Below the pieces are notes generated by a model. It made no database searches. It saw only the letters and a list, made by a program, of their open reading frames with translations, and was not told the origin of the DNA. DNA of 64,000 nt, from NCBI RefSeq assembly GCF_023806635.1, contig NZ_JAMTDQ010000087.1, forward strand, positions 1 through 64,000. The letters run 5' to 3'. The translations under genes and the position numbers were made by a program. Position 1 is the stretch's first letter; every line of letters begins with the position of its first letter. This DNA is from Accumulibacter sp. (GTDB taxonomy: Bacteria > Pseudomonadota > Gammaproteobacteria > Burkholderiales > Rhodocyclaceae). Shown piece by piece: positions 57,399 through 64,000 of this stretch.

Positions 57399-60014
57399 AT
57401 GAAAAGTGCTGAAATCCGCGAGAAGTTCCTCAGGTTCTTCGAATCCAAGGGCCACCAGATCGTTGCCTCGAGTTCGCTCGTGCCGCATGACGATCCGACG
57501 CTGCTGTTCACCAATGCCGGCATGAACCAGTTCAAGGACGTCTTCCTCGGCTTCGACAAGCGGCCCTACCTGCGGGCGACGACGTCGCAGAAGTGCGTTC
57601 GCGCCGGCGGCAAGCACAACGATCTCGAGAACGTCGGCTACACGGCGCGCCACCACACCTTCTTCGAGATGCTCGGCAACTTCTCCTTCGGCGACTACTT
57701 CAAGCGCGACGCGATCCGCTACGCCTGGGAACTGCTGGTCGACGTCTACGGGCTGCCGCCCGAGCGACTCTGGGTCAGCGTCTATGCCGAGGACGACGAG
57801 GCCTACGACCTGTGGACGCGCGACATCGGCGTGCCGCCCGAGCGCGTGGTGCGCATCGGTGACAACAAGGGCGCGCGCTACGCCTCGGACAACTTCTGGA
57901 TGATGGGCGATACCGGTCCCTGCGGGCCATGCACCGAGATCTTCTACGACCACGGCGAGGGCATTCCGGGTGGGCCGCCGGGATCGCCGGACGAGGAGGG
58001 CGACCGCTACATCGAGATCTGGAACAACGTCTTCATGCAGTTCAACCGCGACGACGCCGGGGTGATGCACCCGCTGCCGAAGCCGTCGGTCGATACCGGC
58101 ATGGGGCTCGAGCGCACGGCGGCCGTCCTGCAGCACGTGCACAGCAACTACGAGATCGACCTCTTCGTCGACCTGATCGCCGCCGCCGCGCGCGAAACCG
58201 CGGCGAGCGACCTCGGCAGCCCGTCGCTGCGCGTCCTCGCCGACCACATCCGGGCCTGCTCGTTCCTGATCGCCGATGGCGTGATTCCGGGCAACGAGGG
58301 GCGCGGTTACGTCCTGCGACGGATCATCCGGCGCGCCATCCGGCATGGTTACAAGCTCGGCGCGCGCGCGCCGTTCTTCCATCGCCTAGTGCCCGACCTG
58401 GTCGCCGAGATGGGTGGCGCCTATCCCGAGTTGCGCAGCGAGCAGGCGCGCGTCGTCGAGGTGCTGCGGCAGGAAGAGGTGCGCTTCTTCGAGACCATCG
58501 AGCACGGCATGGGCATCCTCGAGGGCGAACTGGCGGCACTGGCCGACGACGGCGTCTTCGACGGGCGGACCGCGTTCAAGCTGCACGACACCTTCGGTTT
58601 CCCGCTCGACCTGACAGCCGACGTCTGCCGCGAGCGTGGCGTGCGGGTCGATGTCGCCGCCTTCGATGCGGCGATGGCACAGCAGAAGGAGCAGGCGCGC
58701 GCGGCCGGCAAGTTCCGCATGGCGGCGGCACTCGAATACAGCGGCCCGGAAACCGCCTTCCATGGCTACGAGGCGCTCGAGTGCAACGGCAGCGTACTCG
58801 CTCTGTACCGCGATGGCAGCGCCGTCGAGCAGCTCCACGAGGGCGAGCTGGGCGTCGTCGTCCTCGACGACACCCCCTTCTATGCCGAGTCGGGTGGCCA
58901 GGTCGGCGACCGTGGCGCGCTGCAGGGCCCGCAGGGGATCTTCGCCGTCGAGGATACGCAGAAGATCCAGGCCGCCGTCTTCGGCCACCAGGGAGTCGTC
59001 CGCACCGGCCGCATCAGCGTCGGCGACCGGGTCGCCGCGCGGGTCGACGTCGTCGCGCGCGCCCGCACGGTGCGCAACCATTCGGCGACGCACCTGATGC
59101 ACAGGGCGTTGCGCGAGGTGCTCGGCGCGCACGTGCAGCAGAAGGGCTCGCTGGTCGATGCCGAGCGGACCCGTTTCGACTTCGCGCACAACACGCCGAT
59201 GACTGCCGAGCAGATTCGCCGCGTCGAGGTCCTGGTCAATGAAGAGATCCTCGCCAACGCCGCGCGCGAGGCGGCGGTGCTGCCGATCGACGAGGCCAGG
59301 CGGGCAGGAGCGATGATGCTCTTCGGCGAAAAGTACGGCGACGAGGTGCGCGTGGTGACCATCGGCTCGTCGAAGGAACTCTGTGGCGGCGTGCATGTGC
59401 AGCGCAGCGGCGACATCGGTCTGTTCAAGATCGTCGCCGAAAGCGGCGTTGCCGCCGGCGTCCGGCGCGTCGAGGCGGTCACCGGCGATGGTGCGCTGGC
59501 GCTGGTGCAGGAGCAGCAGGCGCTGCTCGCCGAAGCTGCGGCAGCGATCAAGGCGCCGCCGGCAGAGGTGCCGGCGAAGCTGGCGCAGGTGCTCGACAAC
59601 GTCCGTTCGCTCGAGCGCGAACTCGCGCGCCTGAAGCAGAAGCTGGCGTCGTCGCAGGGTGACGATCTGCTGGCGCAGGCGGTCGCCGTCAGGGGCGCAC
59701 ATGTCGTCGCGGCGGTGGTCGACGGCGCCGACGTCAACACGCTGCGGTCGACGATCGACAAGCTGCGCGACAAGCTGAAGAGCGCTGCCGTCGTCCTGGC
59801 GTCGACCAGCGGTGAACGCATCACGCTGATCGCCGGCGTCAGCGCCGACCTGACCGGCAGGGTCCGTGCCGGCGAGCTGGTCAACATGGTCGCGCAGCAG
59901 GTCGGCGGCAAGGGCGGCGGTCGCCCGGACATGGCGCAGGCCGGTGGCAGCGAACCGGCGAAGCTGCCGGCGGCGCTGGCGTCGGTGCGTGCCTGGGTCG
60001 AGCAGCGGCTTTGA
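57399..60014 (+). CDS. alaS: Alanine-tRNA ligase
   Basis: An 871-residue alanyl-tRNA synthetase. The class II catalytic core is present: [20 protein letters not shown] (motif 1 region), [16 protein letters not shown] (about 36-51), [15 protein letters not shown] and the motif-3 region [15 protein letters not shown]. The editing domain has the HxxxH zinc site [12 protein letters not shown] (about 563-575) and [14 protein letters not shown] (about 664-677). The C-terminal oligomerisation domain ends [18 protein letters not shown]. It charges tRNA-Ala and edits misacylated Ser/Gly-tRNA. The ribosome-binding site is weak. It diverges from the small FlgO-partner gene by only 8 bases and leads an alaS-aldolase-Nudix cluster. 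Confidence 0.97.
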   Translation: MKSAEIREKFLRFFESKGHQIVASSSLVPHDDPTLLFTNAGMNQFKDVFLGFDKRPYLRATTSQKCVRAGGKHNDLENVGYTARHHTFFEMLGNFSFGDYFKRDAIRYAWELLVDVYGLPPERLWVSVYAEDDEAYDLWTRDIGVPPERVVRIGDNKGARYASDNFWMMGDTGPCGPCTEIFYDHGEGIPGGPPGSPDEEGDRYIEIWNNVFMQFNRDDAGVMHPLPKPSVDTGMGLERTAAVLQHVHSNYEIDLFVDLIAAAARETAASDLGSPSLRVLADHIRACSFLIADGVIPGNEGRGYVLRRIIRRAIRHGYKLGARAPFFHRLVPDLVAEMGGAYPELRSEQARVVEVLRQEEVRFFETIEHGMGILEGELAALADDGVFDGRTAFKLHDTFGFPLDLTADVCRERGVRVDVAAFDAAMAQQKEQARAAGKFRMAAALEYSGPETAFHGYEALECNGSVLALYRDGSAVEQLHEGELGVVVLDDTPFYAESGGQVGDRGALQGPQGIFAVEDTQKIQAAVFGHQGVVRTGRISVGDRVAARVDVVARARTVRNHSATHLMHRALREVLGAHVQQKGSLVDAERTRFDFAHNTPMTAEQIRRVEVLVNEEILANAAREAAVLPIDEARRAGAMMLFGEKYGDEVRVVTIGSSKELCGGVHVQRSGDIGLFKIVAESGVAAGVRRVEAVTGDGALALVQEQQALLAEAAAAIKAPPAEVPAKLAQVLDNVRSLERELARLKQKLASSQGDDLLAQAVAVRGAHVVAAVVDGADVNTLRSTIDKLRDKLKSAAVVLASTSGERITLIAGVSADLTGRVRAGELVNMVAQQVGGKGGGRPDMAQAGGSEPAKLPAALASVRAWVEQRL

Positions 60015-60097
60015 TCCGGCGCCGCAGCACCGCGCCCGGCTGGCGCCGCTGCTCGCTGCCGCCAGCCGGCCGGCGACCGGGTCGCTGAACGACGGCC

Positions 60098-61132
60098 ATG
60101 CAGCATTTCGCCAGCGACAACTACGCCGGCATCTGCCCGGAGGCGCTCAGCGCGCTGCTGGCGGCGAACGACGGCCACGTCCGCTCCTATGGTGACGATG
60201 AATGGACGCTGCGTGTCGCCGACCGCCTGCGCGCCGTCTTTGAAACCGATTGCGACGTCTATTTCGTCTTCAACGGCACGGCGGCCAACTCTCTGGCGCT
60301 GGCGGCGCTCTGCCAGTCGTACCACAGCGTCATTTGCCACCGCCTGGCGCACGTCGCCACCGACGAATGCGGCGCGCCGGAGTTCTTCTCCAACGGCGCC
60401 AAGCTGCTGCCGGTCGCCGGCGAGCAGGGCAAACTGACACCGGCGGCGATCGTCGAGGCGGTGACGCGGCGCAGCGACATCCACTATCCGAAACCGAAAG
60501 TCGTGACGCTGACGCAGGCGACCGAGGTCGGCACCGTCTACCGCCCGGACGATCTGCGCGCCATCGCCGACACGGCGCGGGAGTACGGCCTGCGCGTGCA
60601 CATGGATGGTGCCCGCTTTGCCAACGCCGTCGCCGGTCTCGGCGTCAGTCCGGCGGACGTGACCTGGCGCGCCGGCGTCGATGTCCTCTGTTTCGGTGGC
60701 ACCAAGATGGGATTGCCGGTCGGCGAGGCGGTGCTCTTCTTCGACCGCCGCCTGTCCGAGGACTTTGCCTATCGCTGCAAGCAGGCCGGGCAACTGGCGT
60801 CGAAGATGCGTTTCCTGTCGGCGCCGTGGCTCGGCATTCTCGAAAACGGAGCCTGGCTGCGGCATGCGGCGCACGCCAACGCGATGGCGCGCCGGCTGGC
60901 CGGCGGTCTGGCCGAGGCGACCGGCTGGCCGGCGATCTTTCCGGTGCAGGCGAACGGCGTCTTCGTGCACCTGCCAGAGCATGTCGATGCCGGGCTGCGC
61001 GCGCGCGGCTGGCTGTTCTACGACTTCATCGCCGCCGGCGGCAGCCGTTTCATGTGCGGCTGGGATACCGCGCCGGAGACGGTCGATCGCCTGCTCGCCG
61101 ACATTCGCGAACTGGCGGCCGGCGGCGAATGA
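60098..61132 (+). CDS. Low-specificity L-threonine aldolase
   Basis: A 344-residue PLP-dependent threonine/beta-hydroxy-amino acid aldolase (beta-eliminating lyase fold). It begins HFASDNYAGICPEALSALLA, the usual N-terminus of the family. HRLAHVATDECGAPEFF follows. RVHMDGARFANAVAGLGV holds the PLP-facing aspartate (about 167-185), and VLCFGGTKMGLPVGEAVLF holds the PLP lysine (about 195-213). It cleaves L-threonine or L-allo-threonine to glycine and acetaldehyde. It follows alaS by 83 bases; its stop overlaps the Nudix start (ATGA), so the two are translationally coupled. Confidence 0.9.
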   Translation: MQHFASDNYAGICPEALSALLAANDGHVRSYGDDEWTLRVADRLRAVFETDCDVYFVFNGTAANSLALAALCQSYHSVICHRLAHVATDECGAPEFFSNGAKLLPVAGEQGKLTPAAIVEAVTRRSDIHYPKPKVVTLTQATEVGTVYRPDDLRAIADTAREYGLRVHMDGARFANAVAGLGVSPADVTWRAGVDVLCFGGTKMGLPVGEAVLFFDRRLSEDFAYRCKQAGQLASKMRFLSAPWLGILENGAWLRHAAHANAMARRLAGGLAEATGWPAIFPVQANGVFVHLPEHVDAGLRARGWLFYDFIAAGGSRFMCGWDTAPETVDRLLADIRELAAGGE

Positions 61133-61611
61133 GCGACTGGCGCTTCTGTCCGCGTTGCGCCGCGACACTCGTCGCCGGCGACGAAGGCGGTCGCCGGCGG
61201 CAGGTCTGCGCGGCCGGCTGCGGCTTCGTCCATTGGGACAATCCGGCGCCGGTGCTGGCGGCTCTGGTCGAGTACGAGGGGCGCATCCTGCTTGCCCGCA
61301 ACCGTGCCTGGGCGCCCGGCGCTTTCGGCCTGATCAGCGGTTTCCTCGAACGCGACGAGGATCCTGCGGCCGGGGTCGCGCGTGAAGTGCGCGAAGAGTT
61401 GGGTCTGACGACCGGTACCGCGACGCTGATCGGCGTCTATCCGTTTGCGCGCCGGCACGAGGTGGTCATCGCCTACCATCTGCCGGCGCACGGCGAGATC
61501 AGGCTCAACGAGGAACTCGCCGAGTTCCGGCTGATCGCTGCCGAGAAGCTCAAACCCTGGGATTTCGGCACCGGGCTGGCGGTCCGCGACTGGCTCGCGC
61601 GGCCGCGCTGA
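61129..61611 (+). CDS. Nudix hydrolase with zinc ribbon, NudC-like
   Basis: A 160-residue protein. An N-terminal zinc ribbon (FCPRCAATLV ... VCAAGCGFVHWDNPAPV; cysteines near residues 7, 10, 27 and 31) resembles the NADH pyrophosphatase NudC. The Nudix box, GFLERDEDPAAGVAREVREE followed by LG (about residues 67-88), matches G-x5-E-x7-REVxEELG. It is shorter than full NudC because the N-terminal half is missing. It likely hydrolyses a nucleoside diphosphate derivative, possibly NAD(H); the substrate is uncertain. It is coupled to the aldolase upstream. Confidence 0.85.
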   Translation: MSDWRFCPRCAATLVAGDEGGRRRQVCAAGCGFVHWDNPAPVLAALVEYEGRILLARNRAWAPGAFGLISGFLERDEDPAAGVAREVREELGLTTGTATLIGVYPFARRHEVVIAYHLPAHGEIRLNEELAEFRLIAAEKLKPWDFGTGLAVRDWLARPR

Positions 61612-61915
61612 TGAGCGTCCGCGCCGCCGCTGCCGCCCCAGGCGCTGCGCCATCCGGCCCGCCTGATCCTTCCGGCGGCACCGGCGATCCACTGGCCTGC
61701 GAGCAGGCGATCGCCGCGGACTGGTGGCCGTCCTCGCACCGACGGTGCCTGACGAACCCCGAGCGTGGCTGACAAGGATTGAAGGCAGCGGTGATCGCGC
61801 CGATGGACCGGAACCCGGCGAACTCCGAGCGTCTCGGCCTCAGGCGAGTCGGCCGGGTGCAGAATGAAAAAGGCCGGCGACCCGAGGGTGCCGGCCTTTC
61901 CACTGCGAACTGCGA
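61612..61915. other. Gap between Nudix and PEP-CTERM genes
   Basis: The 304-base gap between the convergent genes contains the terminator at 61866-61899. Nothing else was recognised. Confidence 0.5.
61866..61899 (-). terminator. Terminator of the VWA PEP-CTERM gene 1
   Basis: AAAGGCCGGC / GCCGGCCTTT stem (10 bp) with an 11-base loop. On the minus strand a short T-run follows, about 17 bases after the stop of the PEP-CTERM gene ending at 61916. Confidence 0.75.
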
Positions 61916-62665
61916 TCAGGAACGCTGCTTGCGGCGCAGGCCCGCGACACCGGCGAGGGCGAGGCCGGCCAAGGCCAGCGAACCCGGCTCGGGAGTCGGC
62001 GTGATCTCGCGACCGATCTTGGTAATGGCGGCCCTTTCGAAGTCGGCAAAGTCGTTGGCCGGCAGCGTGAAGGAACCGGCACCGCCCTGGATGTTGTTCT
62101 GGTACCAAGCGAGCAGACCGGCTTCACCGAGGATCGGCAACCCGTTGATCGTGTCGATGCCGGCGGCGAGGGCGGCGTCGCGCGCGGCTGCGGTATTGTC
62201 GCCTTGGTTTTGCGCGCCGTCTCCCGAGACGTCGATCACCTGACGCAGACTGTCAAAGTTGTTGGTGAACAGCGGGGTGGCGAAATTGATCGCGCTGCCC
62301 GGGGCGGTCGAACCGGAGAAGGCGCGGGTCGTTCCATTGATGGCCGCGGCGAAGGCATTCGCCGAGGCTGCGTCCGTGATGTGCGTCCAGCCAACCTGTA
62401 CCGACTGTTGGGCGGCACCGGACCACTCGATGTAGGTCACGGCAATACCGCCCGTGAGGGCGGCGATGGCGGCTTGAATTCCCGGATTCTGGAAGGCGGC
62501 GACGTAGCCTCCCTTCTGCAGGTTGTACTCGGTGCCGATGACGCTGCCGGAGACATCGACCAGGAGGGCGAGTTCGAGCGCGACGTTGGTGGCGTTGGCG
62601 GCGGGCATGTAGGCGGCGGAGACGGCGACCGCTGCGGTAGCGAGTGCCTTGGTGAGTTTTTTCAT
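61916..62665 (-). CDS. DUF1194-like VWA-type exported PEP-CTERM protein
   Basis: A 249-residue exported protein. The signal peptide is MKKLTKALATAAVAVSAAYM. A von Willebrand A-type domain with the MIDAS motif LLVDVSGSVIG (about residues 33-43), then FRQ-type and GGIAVTYIEWSG segments, resembles DUF1194. The C-terminus carries PTPEPGSLALAGLALAGVAG, a PEP-CTERM sorting tail, ending LRRKQRS. It is likely anchored or released at the cell surface via exosortase. GAGGA precedes the ATG. It forms a tandem pair with the next gene upstream on the same strand. Confidence 0.88.
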   Translation of the reverse strand: MKKLTKALATAAVAVSAAYMPAANATNVALELALLVDVSGSVIGTEYNLQKGGYVAAFQNPGIQAAIAALTGGIAVTYIEWSGAAQQSVQVGWTHITDAASANAFAAAINGTTRAFSGSTAPGSAINFATPLFTNNFDSLRQVIDVSGDGAQNQGDNTAAARDAALAAGIDTINGLPILGEAGLLAWYQNNIQGGAGSFTLPANDFADFERAAITKIGREITPTPEPGSLALAGLALAGVAGLRRKQRS

Positions 62666-62789
62666 GTTGTCCTCACTTAGTTGGTCGGTTTGGGAAGAAC
62701 GATTCTTCTCGCGGACACCATAGAGTCGAGTCCTGCGCACCGCTCCAGAAAGGACGCGCCGCACGGCACTGCGGGAAGAAAATGAAAAG

Positions 62790-62814
62790 AACCGGCACCC
62801 CCTGGATGCCGGTT
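62790..62814 (-). terminator. Terminator of the VWA PEP-CTERM gene 2
   Basis: AACCGGCA / TGCCGGTT 8-bp stem with a 9-base loop, 21 bases beyond the minus-strand stop at 62836. On the minus strand a short pyrimidine-rich tail follows. It closely resembles the terminator at 61866-61899. Confidence 0.7.
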
Positions 62815-62835
62815 TTCCGACTGGGGAGAACCCGA

Positions 62836-63591
62836 TCAGGAAGCCTGCTTGCGGCGCAGACCGGCGATTCCGGCGAGAGCGACACCGAGCAGCGCGACGC
62901 TGCCGGGTTCGGGAAGGTCGACGATATTCTGAACTTTGGCGGCGATCGCAGGCCCATAGTCATCGAAATTGGCAACCGTCAGGACGAACCCCTGCACCAA
63001 GGGGTTGGGAAGAGCATTCGGATCATTCGTGGTCACTCCCGGGTTGGGAGAGACCAAGGCCTGCAGGAAGGAGAGGTTGAAGTTGCCAATAGCCTCAGCG
63101 CTGATGCTGTCCCAACCGCTGGCGGTCAGGCTGTTGCGGAGCGTCGTACCGTTTGTCTCGCCGATATTTGGCACGCCATCGGTGCTAATGTTCATCAGGC
63201 TGGAAGAGCTGAGGCCGCCGTCAGCAATGTAAGCATTCGTGAGCGCAGTGGTACCGCATTGAATGCACGTGTTACCGTTAGTGAAAGCGATGGCATTGAT
63301 GCTAGCCTGAATGCCTGCAAGGTTCCCTGCGGTCAGGATGACTGGCAAAACATCTACAGAAGCCGTTGTAGCAAACGAGGACACTGCGATCCGGTACTGA
63401 TTCGGGCCTGCTGTCGGAATGACAGCGAGAGCGTTTGCCAAGCCCGATGTCACGCTAGTCCAGTTGCCCGAGCCGACGCTTCCCGAGCGGTCCAGCACGA
63501 AGCCAAGATCAATCACGGCTGCATTTGCCGAGCCCGCGGCGATCGTGCTGCCGGCCAATGCCAGCGCAATGGCGATTTTCTTGAGTTGCAT
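62836..63591 (-). CDS. VWA-type exported PEP-CTERM protein
   Basis: A 251-residue exported protein. The signal peptide is MQLKKIAIALALAGSTIAAG. The VWA MIDAS motif LGFVLDRSGSVGSGNW is at about residues 29-44. A TNGNTCIQCGTTALTNAYIA segment with two cysteines (about 107-126) and STDGVPNIGET follow. The C-terminus is LPEPGSVALLGVALAGIAGL, the PEP-CTERM sorting tail, with RRKQAS. The sorting tail is almost identical to the tandem gene downstream, while the bodies differ. AGGAGAA precedes the ATG. It is expected to be surface-exposed; adhesion or matrix functions are possible. Confidence 0.88.
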   Translation of the reverse strand: MQLKKIAIALALAGSTIAAGSANAAVIDLGFVLDRSGSVGSGNWTSVTSGLANALAVIPTAGPNQYRIAVSSFATTASVDVLPVILTAGNLAGIQASINAIAFTNGNTCIQCGTTALTNAYIADGGLSSSSLMNISTDGVPNIGETNGTTLRNSLTASGWDSISAEAIGNFNLSFLQALVSPNPGVTTNDPNALPNPLVQGFVLTVANFDDYGPAIAAKVQNIVDLPEPGSVALLGVALAGIAGLRRKQAS

Positions 63592-64000
63592 GGTTTTCTC
63601 CTAGTTGTGGGTGGTCTTCAGTCACGACTGGCCAATGAAGCGAGTCCTGGTAGACGTAAAGCATACTTCGTGCCAGAATCAAAAAGATCCAGTAGAACAA
63701 TAGGTTGCCCGGATGTCTCCGGATGCGTGATCGTCGAGTGTAAAGTAATCCGACAGAGCCCGTACAGCCGCAGCTTCGCGTGCTGGTGGGTGCAGGCGGC
63801 AGACAACGCCAACCGCGGTGTGGCGCCGGGTCCTGTTGTCAATCGCCGCACGAGAGTCGCGATCGGCGATGGCAAGGCGGTTGTGCGCAAGCGGCCAGCG
63901 CAGCCACCCCCAGACGCGGCGCTCTCGCCGGGTTGTCCTCGAGCGGGTAGAACCCGTTGCTAGGCATGGACCGACGGCCTCCATCAGATGTCGCAGAGTG
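63592..64000. other. Right-edge non-coding region
   Basis: This 409-base stretch upstream of the last PEP-CTERM gene reaches the window edge. I see no convincing gene, RNA or mobile element in it. It should contain that gene's promoter, but none was clearly identified. Confidence 0.4.

Noticed and set aside
58880..61168. Long minus-strand frame across alaS and threonine aldolase
   Set aside because: Antisense shadow of confidently identified genes.

Overview
The window is GC-rich, gene-dense chromosomal DNA from a Gram-negative bacterium. It looks like a betaproteobacterium of the Rhodocyclales type, possibly close to Candidatus Accumulibacter. That placement is inferred from three things: the mdh / GntR / sdhCDAB-sdhE / gltA / sucAB / lpdA gene order, several PEP-CTERM proteins, and a kaiBC locus. 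No 16S rRNA, tRNA, phage, insertion sequence or CRISPR array was seen.

Layout. Positions 1-9.1 kb hold housekeeping and peripheral genes: an MFS transporter, NnrS, a DUF4124 protein, an RluA-type pseudouridine synthase, a dienoyl-CoA isomerase-like crotonase, folE, a nitronate monooxygenase-like flavoprotein, rlmJ and a MazG-like pyrophosphohydrolase. Positions 9.1-22.9 kb are a TCA-cycle supercluster. A CitE-like CoA lyase and mdh lie on the minus strand. Diverging from mdh are a GntR regulator, sdhCDAB-sdhE, gltA, then sucA-sucB-lpdA. A shared palindromic operator lies between mdh and the regulator. An AcnA-type aconitase follows at 31 kb.

Positions 23-30 kb hold a metallo-beta-lactamase hydrolase, a small CPVC redox protein divergent from a cysteine-rich MarR regulator, an SRPBCC protein, an unidentified lipoprotein, an EEP-family phosphatase/nuclease, a cyclase-HDOD fusion and a PEP-CTERM protein. 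Positions 31-42.6 kb hold aconitase, an isochorismatase-like hydrolase, uvrB, an aromatic/aspartate aminotransferase, an AsmA-like protein with an N-terminal winged-helix-like segment, and a fatty acid cis/trans isomerase.

Positions 43-56 kb are the most distinctive part, a signalling island. It contains a 1907-residue hybrid histidine kinase with about nine PAS domains, a chemoreceptor, a second hybrid kinase ([27 protein letters not shown]), kaiB and kaiC. The last three are tightly packed on the minus strand (kaiC-kaiB-kinase), which suggests a KaiBC timing or stress module with its own kinase output and no KaiA. Positions 56.5-61.6 kb hold a FlgO-like lipoprotein, a small unknown gene, and alaS, threonine aldolase and a Nudix hydrolase. 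The right end holds two tandem von Willebrand A-type PEP-CTERM proteins, each followed by a similar terminator.

Coordinates and motifs were read directly from the sequence. Family names rest on remembered motifs, not on database searches.
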